The position numbers and the translations under genes were made by a program. The notes beneath the pieces are model-generated. The model was given only the letters and a program-made list of their open reading frames with translations. It was not told the DNA's origin and made no database searches. A DNA stretch of 30,791 nucleotides from CAZJDV01 sp964544865. Its GTDB lineage: Bacteria; Chloroflexota; Dehalococcoidia; Lucifugimonadales; CAJWER01. Positions within the stretch are counted from its first letter, which is position 1; each line of letters starts with the position of its first letter. Shown here piece after piece: positions 16,887 through 25,662 of the stretch. The stretch spans positions 1 to 30,791 of the forward strand of contig CAZJDV010000024.1 of assembly GCA_964544865.1 (NCBI GenBank), read 5' to 3'.

Positions 16887-18077
16887 GTGACAGGCGAATT
16901 TCAGGACTCCACAGAGACCCAGGACATGGGGCAGTTGCTGGACTCCATGGAACCCGTGAAGCCCCTGGTCCGAGGCGATGTGGTAGAGGGCATAGTCATG
17001 CGCTCCGATGGCGAGGGCATCCTAGTGAACATCGGACACAAGGCCGAGGGGCTGGTCCCGCCAGGAGAGATGAGGACCGTCGGCCGTGGTGAAGCCGAAC
17101 AGCCCAAGGTCGGCGACAAGCTCGTGTCAATGGTTGTCAAGGGCGAGACCGCCGAGAGCGCCGTGATCCTCTCTATCGACAGGGCAGTGGGCGAGGTGGG
17201 TTGGAAGATTCTGGAGAAGGCCCTGGAGTCCGGCGAGGTGGTGATCGGCAAGATACTGGGATTCAACCGCGGTGGCTCCATCGTCGAGGTGGAAGGTATC
17301 CAGGGCTTCATCCCCATGTCTCAGCTCATGAGCATTTCCAGGGACTCCTTTCGCGAGTTCCAACAGCCTGTCCCCAAGCCCCCTGCCGAGGAGGGCGCCG
17401 AGGAAGACGCGGAAACATCAGAGGCGCCTCCGGAAGAGCCTGCCGAGAACCCTCACGTCGGCAAGGACCTCGAGCTCAAGGTCTTGGAGGTCAACCGAGA
17501 GCGGAACAGGGCGATTCTGTCCGAGCGCCAGGCGATTCAGGAGCTGCGAGAGGTCCGGAAGACCAAGCTTATCGAAGAGCTCAGGGAAGGCGAGAGACGG
17601 CGTGGCAAGGTGACCGGCATCAGCAGCTTCGGCGCTTTCGTGGATATCGGCGGCGCGGACGGGCTGGTGCACATCTCCGAGCTTTCCTGGACCCCGGTGA
17701 GCTCACCTCAAGAGGTCGTCAAGGTCGGCGACGAGATGGATGTGTACGTCCTCAGAGTCGATGCCGTCAACAAGAAGATCGCCCTGAGCCTCAAGCGCCT
17801 GCAGCCTGAGCCGTGGGAGACCATCAACGAGCAGTTCAACGTCGGAGACGTCGTGGACGCCACGGTTACGAAACTGACGGATTTCGGTGCCTTTGCCCGG
17901 GTTAAGGGCTCGGTCGAAGGCTTGATCCATATTTCGGAGTTGACCTCCAGGATGATTCAGCACCCTCGCGAAGTCGTTCGGGAGGGTGACGACGTGCGGC
18001 TCAAGGTATTGAGAATCGAGCCGGAGCGCCGCCGGCTTGGACTTAGTCTCGTTCAGGCGGAGGGTGAGGAGTACTAG
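16887..18077 (+). CDS. rpsA: Ribosomal protein S1-like RNA-binding protein with four S1 domains
   Basis: A 396-residue protein with four OB-fold S1 domains at about residues 28-95, 105-200, 225-297 and 308-390. Domains 3 and 4 are the best conserved, with GISSFGAFVDIGGADGLVHI and KLTDFGAFARVKGSVEGLIH. The second domain contains a long acidic insert (EEGAEEDAETSEAPPEEPAE). Bacterial S1 helps the 30S subunit load structured mRNAs; four-domain versions occur in Gram-positive bacteria and Chloroflexota. The GTG at 16887 begins the acidic N-terminus; GGAAGG is rather far upstream, so the start is probable rather than certain. clpC starts 39 bases later on the same strand and they likely share the promoter at 16672. 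No lesion is seen. Confidence 0.9.
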   Translation: MTGEFQDSTETQDMGQLLDSMEPVKPLVRGDVVEGIVMRSDGEGILVNIGHKAEGLVPPGEMRTVGRGEAEQPKVGDKLVSMVVKGETAESAVILSIDRAVGEVGWKILEKALESGEVVIGKILGFNRGGSIVEVEGIQGFIPMSQLMSISRDSFREFQQPVPKPPAEEGAEEDAETSEAPPEEPAENPHVGKDLELKVLEVNRERNRAILSERQAIQELREVRKTKLIEELREGERRRGKVTGISSFGAFVDIGGADGLVHISELSWTPVSSPQEVVKVGDEMDVYVLRVDAVNKKIALSLKRLQPEPWETINEQFNVGDVVDATVTKLTDFGAFARVKGSVEGLIHISELTSRMIQHPREVVREGDDVRLKVLRIEPERRRLGLSLVQAEGEEY

Positions 18078-18116
18078 TAGCATTGTAACGCCAGACTGCT
18101 GGCTGGAGACCAATAA

Positions 18117-20588
18117 ATGACTAGTAGGTTTGAGAAGTTTTCGGAAAGAGCGCGCAGAGTTCTATCGCTGGCCAATGAAGAGGCGCAGCGGTTCAATCAT
18201 AACTACATTGCGACGGAACATATACTTCTTGGACTCGTGCGCGAGACCGACGGCGTAGCCGCCAAGGTGCTGATCAACCTCGACGTAGAACTCAACAAGG
18301 TCCGGTCCGCCGTCGAGTTCATCATCGGCCGGGGCGAGAGGGCCGCCACCGACGAGAAAGGCCTGACACCTCGGACAAAGAAGGTCGTCGAGCTCGCCGT
18401 GGACGAGGCCCGCAGACTCAATCATCACTACATTGGCACCGAGCATCTACTTATTGGACTCCTTCGGGAGGGTGAAGGCGTGGCCGCGGGCGTGCTCGAG
18501 AGCCTTCAGGTCAATCTTGACAAGGTGCGAGCGGAGACAAGCCGGATCCTGACCCAGAGCCCCGGCCACTCGCAAGGCGGGACCACGGGACGGAGTCAGA
18601 CCCGCACACCCACACTCGACCAGCTTGGCATCGACCTGACCAACGCCGCCCGCGTGGGCAAGCTGGACCCGACCGTCGGGCGTGAGAAGGAGATCCAGAG
18701 GGTCACTCAGATCCTCAGTCGCAGGACCAAAAACAATCCAGTGCTCGTGGGTGAGCCGGGCGTAGGGAAGACCGCCATTGTCGAGGCGCTGGCGCAAAGG
18801 ATAGCCAGAAACGAGGTGCCCGGGACCCTTGAGGGTAAGCGGCTTGTCACCCTGGATATGGGCGCTCTGGTGGCTGGGACGAAGTACCGCGGTGAGTTCG
18901 AGGAGCGCCTGAAAAAGGTCATCGAGGAGATCCGCGCCAGCGGAAACTGCGTTCTGTTCATCGACGAGATACATACCATGGTGGGCGCAGGGGCAGCGGA
19001 GGGCGCCGTCGACGCCGCAAATATCCTGAAGCCCTCGCTGGCTCGTGGCCAGCTGCAATGCATCGGGGCGACTACTCTGGATGACTACAGAAAATACGTG
19101 GAAAGAGATCCCGCGCTGGAGCGGCGCTTCCAGCCCGTCACCGTCGCCGAGCCCACGACCGAGCAGACGGTGGACATACTGAGGGGAGTCAAGAGCCGGT
19201 ACGAAGAACACCATCAACTGGAGATAACCGACGAGGCCATTCAAGCGGCGGCGAATCTGGCGAGCAGATTCATTCCGGATCGGTTTATGCCGGACAAGGC
19301 CATAGACCTGATAGACGAGGCCGCGTCCAGGGTGCGGATCAATTTTAGCAAGGCACCCCTCTCCGTAGACGAGACGTCCAAGGCGCTGGAGAGCCTGCGC
19401 ATCGAAAAGGACGAGGCGATCTCCGGGCGGCAGTACGAGTTTGCGGCCGAGCTCCGAGAGAGAGAGACCAAGCTCTCCGAAAAGCTCATAGAGCTCCAGA
19501 AGGAGTGGCAGGAGGAGAGAGGCGAGGAGAAGCCCGTCGTCACGGAAGAAGATATAGCTGTGGTAGTCAGCATGTGGACGGGAATTCCCGTGACGCGTCT
19601 GTCCGCCACCGAAATGGAACGGCTGGTCAACATGGAGGGGGCGCTCCACGAGACAGTGGTGGGCCAGGACGAGGCGATAACGATGGTGTCCAAGGCCGTC
19701 CGCAGAGCGCGCGCCGGTCTCAAGAACCCCAGGAGGCCGGTGGGCACGTTCATATTTTCAGGGCCCACCGGGGTAGGGAAGACCTACCTGGTCCAGCGGC
19801 TCGCCGAATTCATGTTCGGAAGCGAGGAAGCGGTCGTTCGCATCGATATGTCGGAGTTTATGGAGAGGCACGCGGTCGCCCGGCTGGTGGGCGCCCCTCC
19901 GGGCTACGTCGGCTACGATGAAGGAGGGCAGTTAACCGAGGCGGTCCGCCGCAAGTCGTACTGCGTGATCCTACTCGACGAGATCGAGAAGGCCCACCCT
20001 GAGGTATTCAACATCCTGCTGCAGATCTTCGATGACGGCCACCTGACCGACGCCAAGGGCAGGAGGGTCGATTTTCGGAACGCGATCATCGTCATGACCA
20101 GCAATATAGGCTCCGACCTCATCAGCCAGGATAGGACGCTGGGATTCGCCCGGCTCGGTGAGGATAGTAACAAGCAGGCCGGCTATGAGCGCATGAGGGA
20201 CAACGTGCTGGAGGAGATCAAAAAGTTCTTCCGCCCGGAGTTCCTCAACCGGATAGACGGGACGGTGGTGTTCCACGCCCTCAGCCGGGAGCACATGGAC
20301 GAGATCGTCAACCACGGATTGCAAGAGGTCTCGACCGGCCTCATCGAGAAGGGGATCGGCCTCGAGGTCACCGACAAAGCGAAGGAATGGCTGGCCGAGA
20401 AGGGGTACGACCCTCTCTTCGGTGCGCGACCGGTGCGCAGGCTCATACAGGACAACCTGGAGGACAAGCTGTCCGACGCCATTCTCCAAAGTTCTCTGAA
20501 CCCGGGCGACACAGCCGTCATCGACCTGACCGACGACGATGAGATCGTGGTCACCTCGAACTCGCCCCTGCCTGCGGCCTCCGTCTAA
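18117..20588 (+). CDS. clpC: ATP-dependent Clp protease ATP-binding subunit ClpC
   Basis: A complete 823-residue Hsp100 unfoldase that feeds proteins to ClpP. Two Clp-N repeats (about residues 5-70 and 80-145) each carry a (Y)I(A/G)TEH(I/L)L motif. The first AAA+ domain has Walker A GEPGVGKT from residue 212 and Walker B VLFIDEIH near 280. The UVR-type middle domain (GRQYEFAAELRERE, near 434), typical of ClpC rather than ClpB, follows. The second AAA+ domain has Walker A GPTGVGKT from 549 and Walker B VILLDEIEKAHPEVF. The C-terminal D2 small domain ends near 810. No ctsR, mcsA or mcsB genes accompany it, so the Firmicutes-type CtsR operon is absent here. A 20-bp hairpin follows the stop. Confidence 0.97.
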   Translation: MTSRFEKFSERARRVLSLANEEAQRFNHNYIATEHILLGLVRETDGVAAKVLINLDVELNKVRSAVEFIIGRGERAATDEKGLTPRTKKVVELAVDEARRLNHHYIGTEHLLIGLLREGEGVAAGVLESLQVNLDKVRAETSRILTQSPGHSQGGTTGRSQTRTPTLDQLGIDLTNAARVGKLDPTVGREKEIQRVTQILSRRTKNNPVLVGEPGVGKTAIVEALAQRIARNEVPGTLEGKRLVTLDMGALVAGTKYRGEFEERLKKVIEEIRASGNCVLFIDEIHTMVGAGAAEGAVDAANILKPSLARGQLQCIGATTLDDYRKYVERDPALERRFQPVTVAEPTTEQTVDILRGVKSRYEEHHQLEITDEAIQAAANLASRFIPDRFMPDKAIDLIDEAASRVRINFSKAPLSVDETSKALESLRIEKDEAISGRQYEFAAELRERETKLSEKLIELQKEWQEERGEEKPVVTEEDIAVVVSMWTGIPVTRLSATEMERLVNMEGALHETVVGQDEAITMVSKAVRRARAGLKNPRRPVGTFIFSGPTGVGKTYLVQRLAEFMFGSEEAVVRIDMSEFMERHAVARLVGAPPGYVGYDEGGQLTEAVRRKSYCVILLDEIEKAHPEVFNILLQIFDDGHLTDAKGRRVDFRNAIIVMTSNIGSDLISQDRTLGFARLGEDSNKQAGYERMRDNVLEEIKKFFRPEFLNRIDGTVVFHALSREHMDEIVNHGLQEVSTGLIEKGIGLEVTDKAKEWLAEKGYDPLFGARPVRRLIQDNLEDKLSDAILQSSLNPGDTAVIDLTDDDEIVVTSNSPLPAASV

Positions 20589-20607
20589 CGCCGAGAGCTA
20601 AAGCCGG

Positions 20608-20653
20608 AGAAATGCAAAGGGCCTGGACATCGATCCAGGCCCTTTGCATTTCT
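20608..20653 (+). terminator. Perfect 20-bp hairpin after clpC
   Basis: AGAAATGCAAAGGGCCTGGA and its exact reverse complement flank a 6-base loop (CATCGA), 20 bases after the clpC stop. There is no downstream U-tract on the plus strand. Given its length and position it most likely ends the clpC transcript and may also block antisense transcription. Confidence 0.75.
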
Positions 20654-20824
20654 GGGCGGCCCAAGCGCGGAATATTGCCGGCTTACCGCGCCCAAACAGT
20701 ATGACCCCGCCATTTTCGAAACTGGAATCGAAGGTATGGGCCTCTGCTACCCCCGCCGGCGCACCACCGCCAGACCGGCACAGCGTACCTTGGCGAGGTT
20801 TCTCCGCCTCGGTCAACGACGATG

Positions 20825-21718
20825 CTACTTCGGGCCGAGAGCCTCCCGCAGGTCGTCGCCGATGAAATTACATGAGAAAACGACAGGAAAATAGCAAGGC
20901 CTGGAAAAGCCATCAGCTACCACACCAGGATCATGAACTCCCGCCCGGTGAGAGCATGTATCCTCATGACGGCTTGGGAGGCTGGATGCCCAGGCCAAGA
21001 AAGCTCAGGCTGGCCTCGATCAATATCGCGTAACTCATGCCCAGCGAAATATGAACGATGAGCGGCGAGAGGGTGTTGGGCAGGATTGTCCACATCATGA
21101 TCCGTATGGCGCTGGCGCCGATGGCTCGCGCGCCCTCGCGTACTCCTTCTCGCGGATGACAGCGTATTGGCGCAGGTGACCCGGCGAAGGAGGGGATAAA
21201 GCCCACCGCGATGGCGAGCATCGCGTTCCGCAGCGACGGTCCGAGCACCGCCACCATGAGGATGACTAGCAACAGGGCCGGAAACGCCAAAATAGCGTCC
21301 ACGACACGCATGATGACTGTGTCTATCCACCGGCCGTAGTACCCGGCGGCCAGGCCCGACGGGACCGCGACCGCCGTGGCGATGACCATGACTAGCAGAC
21401 CGACCCGCAGCGAGACACGGCCTCTCAGATGATGCGGCTGAGATTGTCCCTGCCGAGGGAGTCGGTCCCCACGGGATGCGACATTGATGGCGGCTGCAAC
21501 AATGAATTGAAGTCCATGTACAGCGGGTCGGAGGGCGCCAGCAGCGGGGCGAATGCCGCGGCCACGGTAAGAACCAGGATTACGGCCACGCCGAACAACG
21601 CCGTCCGATTTCGGACGAAGCTCGATAACATGACCCAGGTCAGGCTTCTGCGCCGCCTTACGGCGACCCGCCTGTCCAGAGAGTCGACGACGGACCTTTC
21701 TTCTGCCGGTCCGCTCAT
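20825..21718 (-). pseudogene. Oligopeptide/dipeptide ABC transporter permease C (DppC/OppC-like), broken
   Basis: An inner-membrane permease of about 298 codons if repaired. The N-terminus from ATG at 21718 reads MSGPAEERSVVDSLDRRV, then a first membrane span (ALFGVAVILVLTVAAAFAPL) and VGTDSLGRDNLSRII. A frame change near 21425 leads to RVSLRVGLLVMVIATAVAVP and further spans. Near 21140-21180 the loop VTCAQYAVIREKEYARGARA needs two frame changes, and the EAA motif continues ARAIGASAIRIMMWTILPN. After LSFLGLGIQPPKPS come TGA (20964) where relatives have Trp, a frame change, TAG (20917-20919) again at a Trp position, then FPGLAIFL and the true end FIGDDLREALGPK at 20825. Its ATG overlaps the stop of the permease before it (ATGA). 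Confidence 0.8.
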
Positions 21719-21996
21719 TCGTTCCGGATCCTGGGATTGAGGTAGCCGTACGCGATGTCGGCCGCCAGATTGACCAGGATGTATGTAACGGTGGTGACCA
21801 GGACCACCATTTGAATTATTGCGAAGTCTCGTGTCTGAATAGCGACAACAAGGAGGAGACCGACGCCCAGCCAGCGAAATAGGGTCTCGGTCACGAGGGC
21901 GCCGGTCAGAAGCCCGAAGTCGAGGGCGATGATGGTGACCACCGTCATCACAGCGTTCTTCAACGCGTGCCGCATGATTACTGCACGGTAAGGCAG
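21715..21996 (-). pseudogene. Permease B (DppB/OppB-like), only the last third remains
   Basis: The remnant covers the C-terminal 93 residues of a dipeptide-type permease: LPYRAVIMRHALKNAVMTVV, TETLFRWLGVGLLLVVAIQT, RDFAIIQMVVLVTTVTYILV and NPRIRNE. It keeps two to three membrane spans and the family's C-terminal PRIR signature. Some 220 N-terminal residues, including the first spans and the start of the cytoplasmic EAA loop, are missing. Directly before LPYR the sequence belongs to the binding-protein gene in another frame, so a deletion has fused the two genes. Confidence 0.8.
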
Positions 21997-23198
21997 CCTC
22001 GGCCATCTTCTGCGTCAGGGGATGTTCTCCGGCATGTATTTCAGCTTCAACTCTCCGGGACCAAACCCTGCTTGCTGAAGCAACTGCTTTGCTTTCTCGA
22101 TGTCCCGCTCGGGACATGTGAATGGCAGATATGCCCAGTAGTCTTCCAGTATCAGGTTACAGCTCATGACGCCCAGGTCGAAGTAGATCGCCCTGTTGAC
22201 GGCAATGGGGGCGATCCCGAGCTGGACGGCTTGTCGGACCCTCAGGTCGGCCATGGGACCCTCTTTGTAATTGAAAATGACGGTCATGTAGGATGCCGTT
22301 ATTCCGTCCTTCTGCGCTAGGAGCTGAAGGCCTGAGGTCGCCGCGATGTCGGCCATCTGCTCGAATGGCACGTCAACCATAGAGTCGAGCCCGCCGGCCT
22401 TGAGAGCGGCTACTCGCGTCTGCGGTTCTCTAATCGGGACGATAAATACCTTTTGGGGCCTGACGTTCAGCGCATCTTTGTCGAAGTAGTCGTCGAACTT
22501 CTCCAGGGCCAGCTTGTCGCCAGGGATGTGCTCGACGAACTTGTACGGGCCGGTCCCTATTGGCTGCGTGTCTACCTGGGCGATGCTGCCCTCGTCTACG
22601 ATGGCCAGCGAACAATGGGCCATATGGAGGGGATGAATACCGGGTTCTCGTTGGTGAGGACCACGGTGAACCCATAGTCCCCAGTCGCCTCAAATGAGAC
22701 CACGTCGTTTAGCTCCCCTTTGCACCGGCCCTTGTCTGCGATCTCGTTCCTGCACCGGTCCCAACTGAACTCGATGTCGGCGGCGGCCAGGGATTTGCCA
22801 TTGTGAAACTTCACGTCGTCTCGAATCTTGAATACGTAGGTCTTGCCGTCGGCCGATGTCCCCAACTCTCGGCTATGTCGGGCTTCGGGTCCATCATGGT
22901 GGCGTCGTACTGCAAAAGCCTGCTGTATACCACCTCTGAGAAGATGATGTCAGTGCCGGACTGGCTCTTGGCAATATCCAGGAACTGGACCTCGCCACTA
23001 TTGCCGATCCGGAGCACCGAGTTCGCCGAGAGCGGCGGCACCACGGTCGATGTGGCCACGACGGTGACTTCCCTCTCCACGGTCTCGGTTGCGATCTTCT
23101 CGACCTCGACGATCTTCTTAACCTCAACAGGTACCTCCTCCTCGGTGGTGCAGGCGACCATAGCCAGCAGTACCGGCGCCAGCAGTAAGCCGATTCAC
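21994..23198 (-). pseudogene. ABC transporter substrate-binding lipoprotein (SBP_bac_5 family), broken and truncated
   Basis: An oligopeptide-type extracytoplasmic binding protein. The signal peptide reads LLLAPVLLAMVAC with a lipobox Cys (LAMVAC), then a Val/Glu-rich linker (TTEEEVPVEVKK). The GTG at 23198 (MNRL…) is one base out of frame with it, so an indel probably lies in the signal peptide. Further frame changes lie near 22860 (PDIAESW to GTSADGKTYVFKIRDDVKFH) and 22620 (…NPVFIPSIWP to EGSIAQVDTQPIGTGPYKF). The last, near 22016, gives PENIP then LTQKMAEA. Family members run about 150 residues further; here the sequence passes straight into the permease B remnant near 21996. The importer as read cannot work. 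Confidence 0.8.
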
Positions 23199-23438
23199 TG
23201 AACCGTACTAGGAATCATAACCAGCCTACTTTTAGGGCGTTAGGTCCGCGTCGCATGGCGCCGGATGTCTAGCAACGAGAGGTCGTAGGCCACAACGTTG
23301 CAAGATCCGCTTGCACGCCCAAGATGACTCGCCTGGCCGTACCTTCGCAGGACCATTAAGGCGGTGGCAAGCCTGGCATCGAACGCCGATGCGGGTCATT
23401 TCCACGCTCGACTCTCGTTATGGGCCAGCATCACGACG

Positions 23439-23469
23439 ATCATACTAAGTCAACGAAGGACCATGTCAA
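23439..23469 (-). promoter_or_regulatory. Candidate promoter for the ABC importer genes
   Basis: On the minus strand TTGACA (23469-23464) and TATGAT (23444-23439) are separated by 19 bases, longer than the ideal 17. A second TTGAC sits inside the spacer, giving a direct repeat CGTTGAC 17 bases apart. Confidence 0.35.
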
Positions 23470-23591
23470 CGATTGTCTTGTATTGTGTGTGCCTCATGCC
23501 TCGGCTGGGGCGATGACACCGCCGCATCGACGTCGCCGGACGAGGAGAACGAAGCCCAACTCGCGCCGAACAATCACCCTCTCGCCAAGTC

Positions 23592-23600
23592 TGATATAGT
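23592..23600 (+). promoter_or_regulatory. Extended -10 element ahead of radA
   Basis: TGATATAGT has a near-consensus -10 (TATAGT) with TG one base upstream. No good -35 box is seen. The start point would lie about 68 bases before the radA GTG. Confidence 0.45.
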
Positions 23601-23674
23601 TGTGCGGCGGAGTCGCATCTGCTGTTAGTACCGCACTCGCGCGCGGGATGTTTTGGAGCAGGACATGGCATACG

Positions 23675-25117
23675 GTGCCGAAGACACGCACAGTCTACGT
23701 CTGCGATAGCTGCGGCAACGATAGCCCGAAGTGGGAAGGGCGGTGCCCTTCCTGCGGCGAGTGGAACAGCATGGGCGAGGTTTCAGTGGACCGGGGCGCG
23801 GCTGCTGGGAAGCGGCGGTCGGTCCTTCCCGTGCGGGATGGACCCGCCCCGCCCGCGACGGAACTGTCGAAGGTCTCGACGTCGACGTCACCGAGGCTCC
23901 AGGTATCCTCCGGTGAGGTAAACAGGGTCCTCGGCGGAGGGATCGTCCCTGGCTCGATGGTGCTGATCGCGGGGGACCCCGGCATCGGCAAGTCTACCCT
24001 AGTGCTTAGCATGGTCTCCGACATCGCCTCCGGAGCGGGACTCGCCGTCTACGTCACCGGCGAGGAGTCGATGGCCCAGGTGAAGCTGAGGGCCGACCGC
24101 CTCGGGCTGTCTGGCAGGGGCGTCTATATGGTGCACGCCACCGGCCTCGGCGAAGTGCTGGAGCGCCTCGAAGAGACGAAACCGGCGCTGGGTGTGGTCG
24201 ACTCGATTCAGACCATATACGACGACTCGCTGCCATCGTCCGCGGGGAGCGTGGCTCAGATCAGGGAGTGTACCCGCGCCCTGATGGAATGGGCGAAGAC
24301 GAGTGGCGTCCCGCTGCTGCTGACCGGCCACGTCACGAAAGGCGGGGACATCGCCGGGCCACGGGTGCTGGAGCACATAGTCGACGTGGTGCTGCACCTC
24401 GAGGGCGATCAGCTTAGCGCTTGGAGACTGCTGAGGGCGGTGAAGAACCGCTACGGCTCCACCAATGAAGTCGGCGTGTTCGAGATGGCCGAACGTGGCC
24501 TGATCGACGTGGGCGACCCTTCCGGGGCGTTCCTCTCTGAGCGGCGTGAGGGCGCGGTGGGTTCGGTCGCGGTCGTGACGCTGGAGGGCACCAGGCCGCT
24601 GCTCGTGGAGGTACAGGCTCTTACAAGCCCATCGTTCCTGCCCGCGCCGAGGCGCGTCGCGACGGGTGTGGAGCTCAACCGGGTGCTGCTCGTCTGCGCC
24701 GTCCTGACCCGCCGCGCAGGAATATCCCTCGCGGGGCAGGACGTGGTCGTGAACGTGACCGGCGGGCTGAAGATAGGCGAGCCTGCGGCGGACCTCGGGA
24801 TCGCGCTGGCGATAGTTTCCAGCCTGCACGACGTCGCGGTGCCGGCCCGCCTAGCCGCCGTGGGCGAGATAGGCCTGAGCGGCGAGGTGCGCGGCGTGCC
24901 GCAGCTCTCGCGACGCATCGACGAGGTGGCGCGGCTCGGTCTCCAGCAATGCCTGGTCCCTCGGACAAGAGGACAGGCATACCGCCGGCGGGAGGACGGA
25001 CTGGACACGGTCCCGCTGGAAACTGTGGCGCAGGCGCTGGCGGCGGCTATCCCACGAACGGGACGCCGCTCCGCAGGCGTCACAGGTCCGGTATTTACGG
25101 GAGCGGACGGGCCGTAG
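23675..25117 (+). CDS. radA: DNA repair protein RadA
   Basis: A complete protein of 480 residues from the GTG at 23675, which gives the family's standard opening VPKTRTVYVCDSCG. It has a four-Cys zinc finger (C10, C13, C24, C27). The RecA-like ATPase core has Walker A GDPGIGKST from residue 100 and the RadA-specific KNRYG motif at K257, just after LLRAVKNRYGSTNEVGVFEM begins. The C-terminal Lon-protease-like domain (VNVTGGLKIGEPAADLGIAL) lacks protease function in this family. RadA is a hexameric helicase that drives branch migration in recombination. An in-frame ATG at 23648 would add nine residues. No lesion is seen. The DinB-like gene starts 23 bases later. Confidence 0.95.
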   Translation: MPKTRTVYVCDSCGNDSPKWEGRCPSCGEWNSMGEVSVDRGAAAGKRRSVLPVRDGPAPPATELSKVSTSTSPRLQVSSGEVNRVLGGGIVPGSMVLIAGDPGIGKSTLVLSMVSDIASGAGLAVYVTGEESMAQVKLRADRLGLSGRGVYMVHATGLGEVLERLEETKPALGVVDSIQTIYDDSLPSSAGSVAQIRECTRALMEWAKTSGVPLLLTGHVTKGGDIAGPRVLEHIVDVVLHLEGDQLSAWRLLRAVKNRYGSTNEVGVFEMAERGLIDVGDPSGAFLSERREGAVGSVAVVTLEGTRPLLVEVQALTSPSFLPAPRRVATGVELNRVLLVCAVLTRRAGISLAGQDVVVNVTGGLKIGEPAADLGIALAIVSSLHDVAVPARLAAVGEIGLSGEVRGVPQLSRRIDEVARLGLQQCLVPRTRGQAYRRREDGLDTVPLETVAQALAAAIPRTGRRSAGVTGPVFTGADGP

Positions 25118-25140
25118 GTCCGAGGTGGAGAGGATCGTCC

Positions 25141-25603
25141 ATGACCGCACCGCGGCAGCAAGAGACTCTGTCCAGGATCGAAGACGCCTGGGGAGAGTCT
25201 CGAGATGCGCTTGACACCGTGCCGCCCGCACGCATGGACGAAGCGGGAGTAGAGGGACCGTGGTCGGTCTGAGACCTCATCGGCCATATCTCGACGTGGA
25301 ACACCAGGCGGTTGAGAGCGTCGGCGCTATCTGCCGCGCCGTGATCCTGCCGAGTTCGCGTGGATGGAGAACATCGACGAGTTCAACACGCGCTCGGTGG
25401 CGGAAAAGAGGGCGACCCCGCAGGTCGATCTGATGGTTGAGCTTGAGAGGACCCACGCGGGCCTGCTGAGTTTCGTCCAAGGTGTCCAGGAGGACGCCCA
25501 GAGCGTATCGGAGGTCGAGGCCCGCATCCGAATTGACACATTCGCTCACTACGCCGAGCACGCGGCGACGATACGGCGCTGGCTGGGCCGCGGACCGACG
25601 TAA
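25141..25603 (+). pseudogene. DinB/DfsB-like four-helix-bundle protein with TGA and frameshift
   Basis: About 153 codons. The start reads MTAPRQQETLSRIEDAWGES and continues ARMDEAGVEGPWSV, the conserved W-S-(V)-(K/R)-D-(L)-x-x-H-(I) turn of this superfamily. The K/R codon is TGA (25270-25272), followed in frame by DLIGHISTWN. CGA to TGA is the simplest change. A frame change between about 25300 and 25335 then leads to RYLPRRDPAEFAWMENIDEF and ends RIDTFAHYAEHAATIRRWLG. The superfamily holds metal-dependent thiol transferases and colibactin-resistance hydrolases; which applies here cannot be told. It follows radA closely and precedes larC by about a dozen bases, so lesions here need not stop the operon. 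Confidence 0.6.
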
Positions 25604-25662
25604 GAGGGCAAGGATTGACCGCGGAGGCCGCGGACGCCCGGCGGCCCTTGACCCAGGAGGAA

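Larger units (their letters stand above)
23199..23674. other. Intergenic region between divergent ABC importer and radA
   Basis: No gene or structured RNA is recognised. It carries a candidate promoter for the importer on the minus strand (23439-23469), which would give a leader of about 240 bases, and one for radA (23592-23600). Confidence 0.5.

Noticed and set aside
25270..25272. DinB-like TGA as a selenocysteine codon
   Set aside because: Relatives carry Lys or Arg at this structural position, not Cys, and a frameshift follows within 60 bases.
1665..25603. Stop-codon reassignment or genome-wide readthrough explaining the in-frame stops
   Set aside because: All three stops (TAG, TAA, TGA) are involved, they sit at unrelated residue types, the broken genes also have frameshifts, and intact genes end normally with TAA, TAG and TGA.
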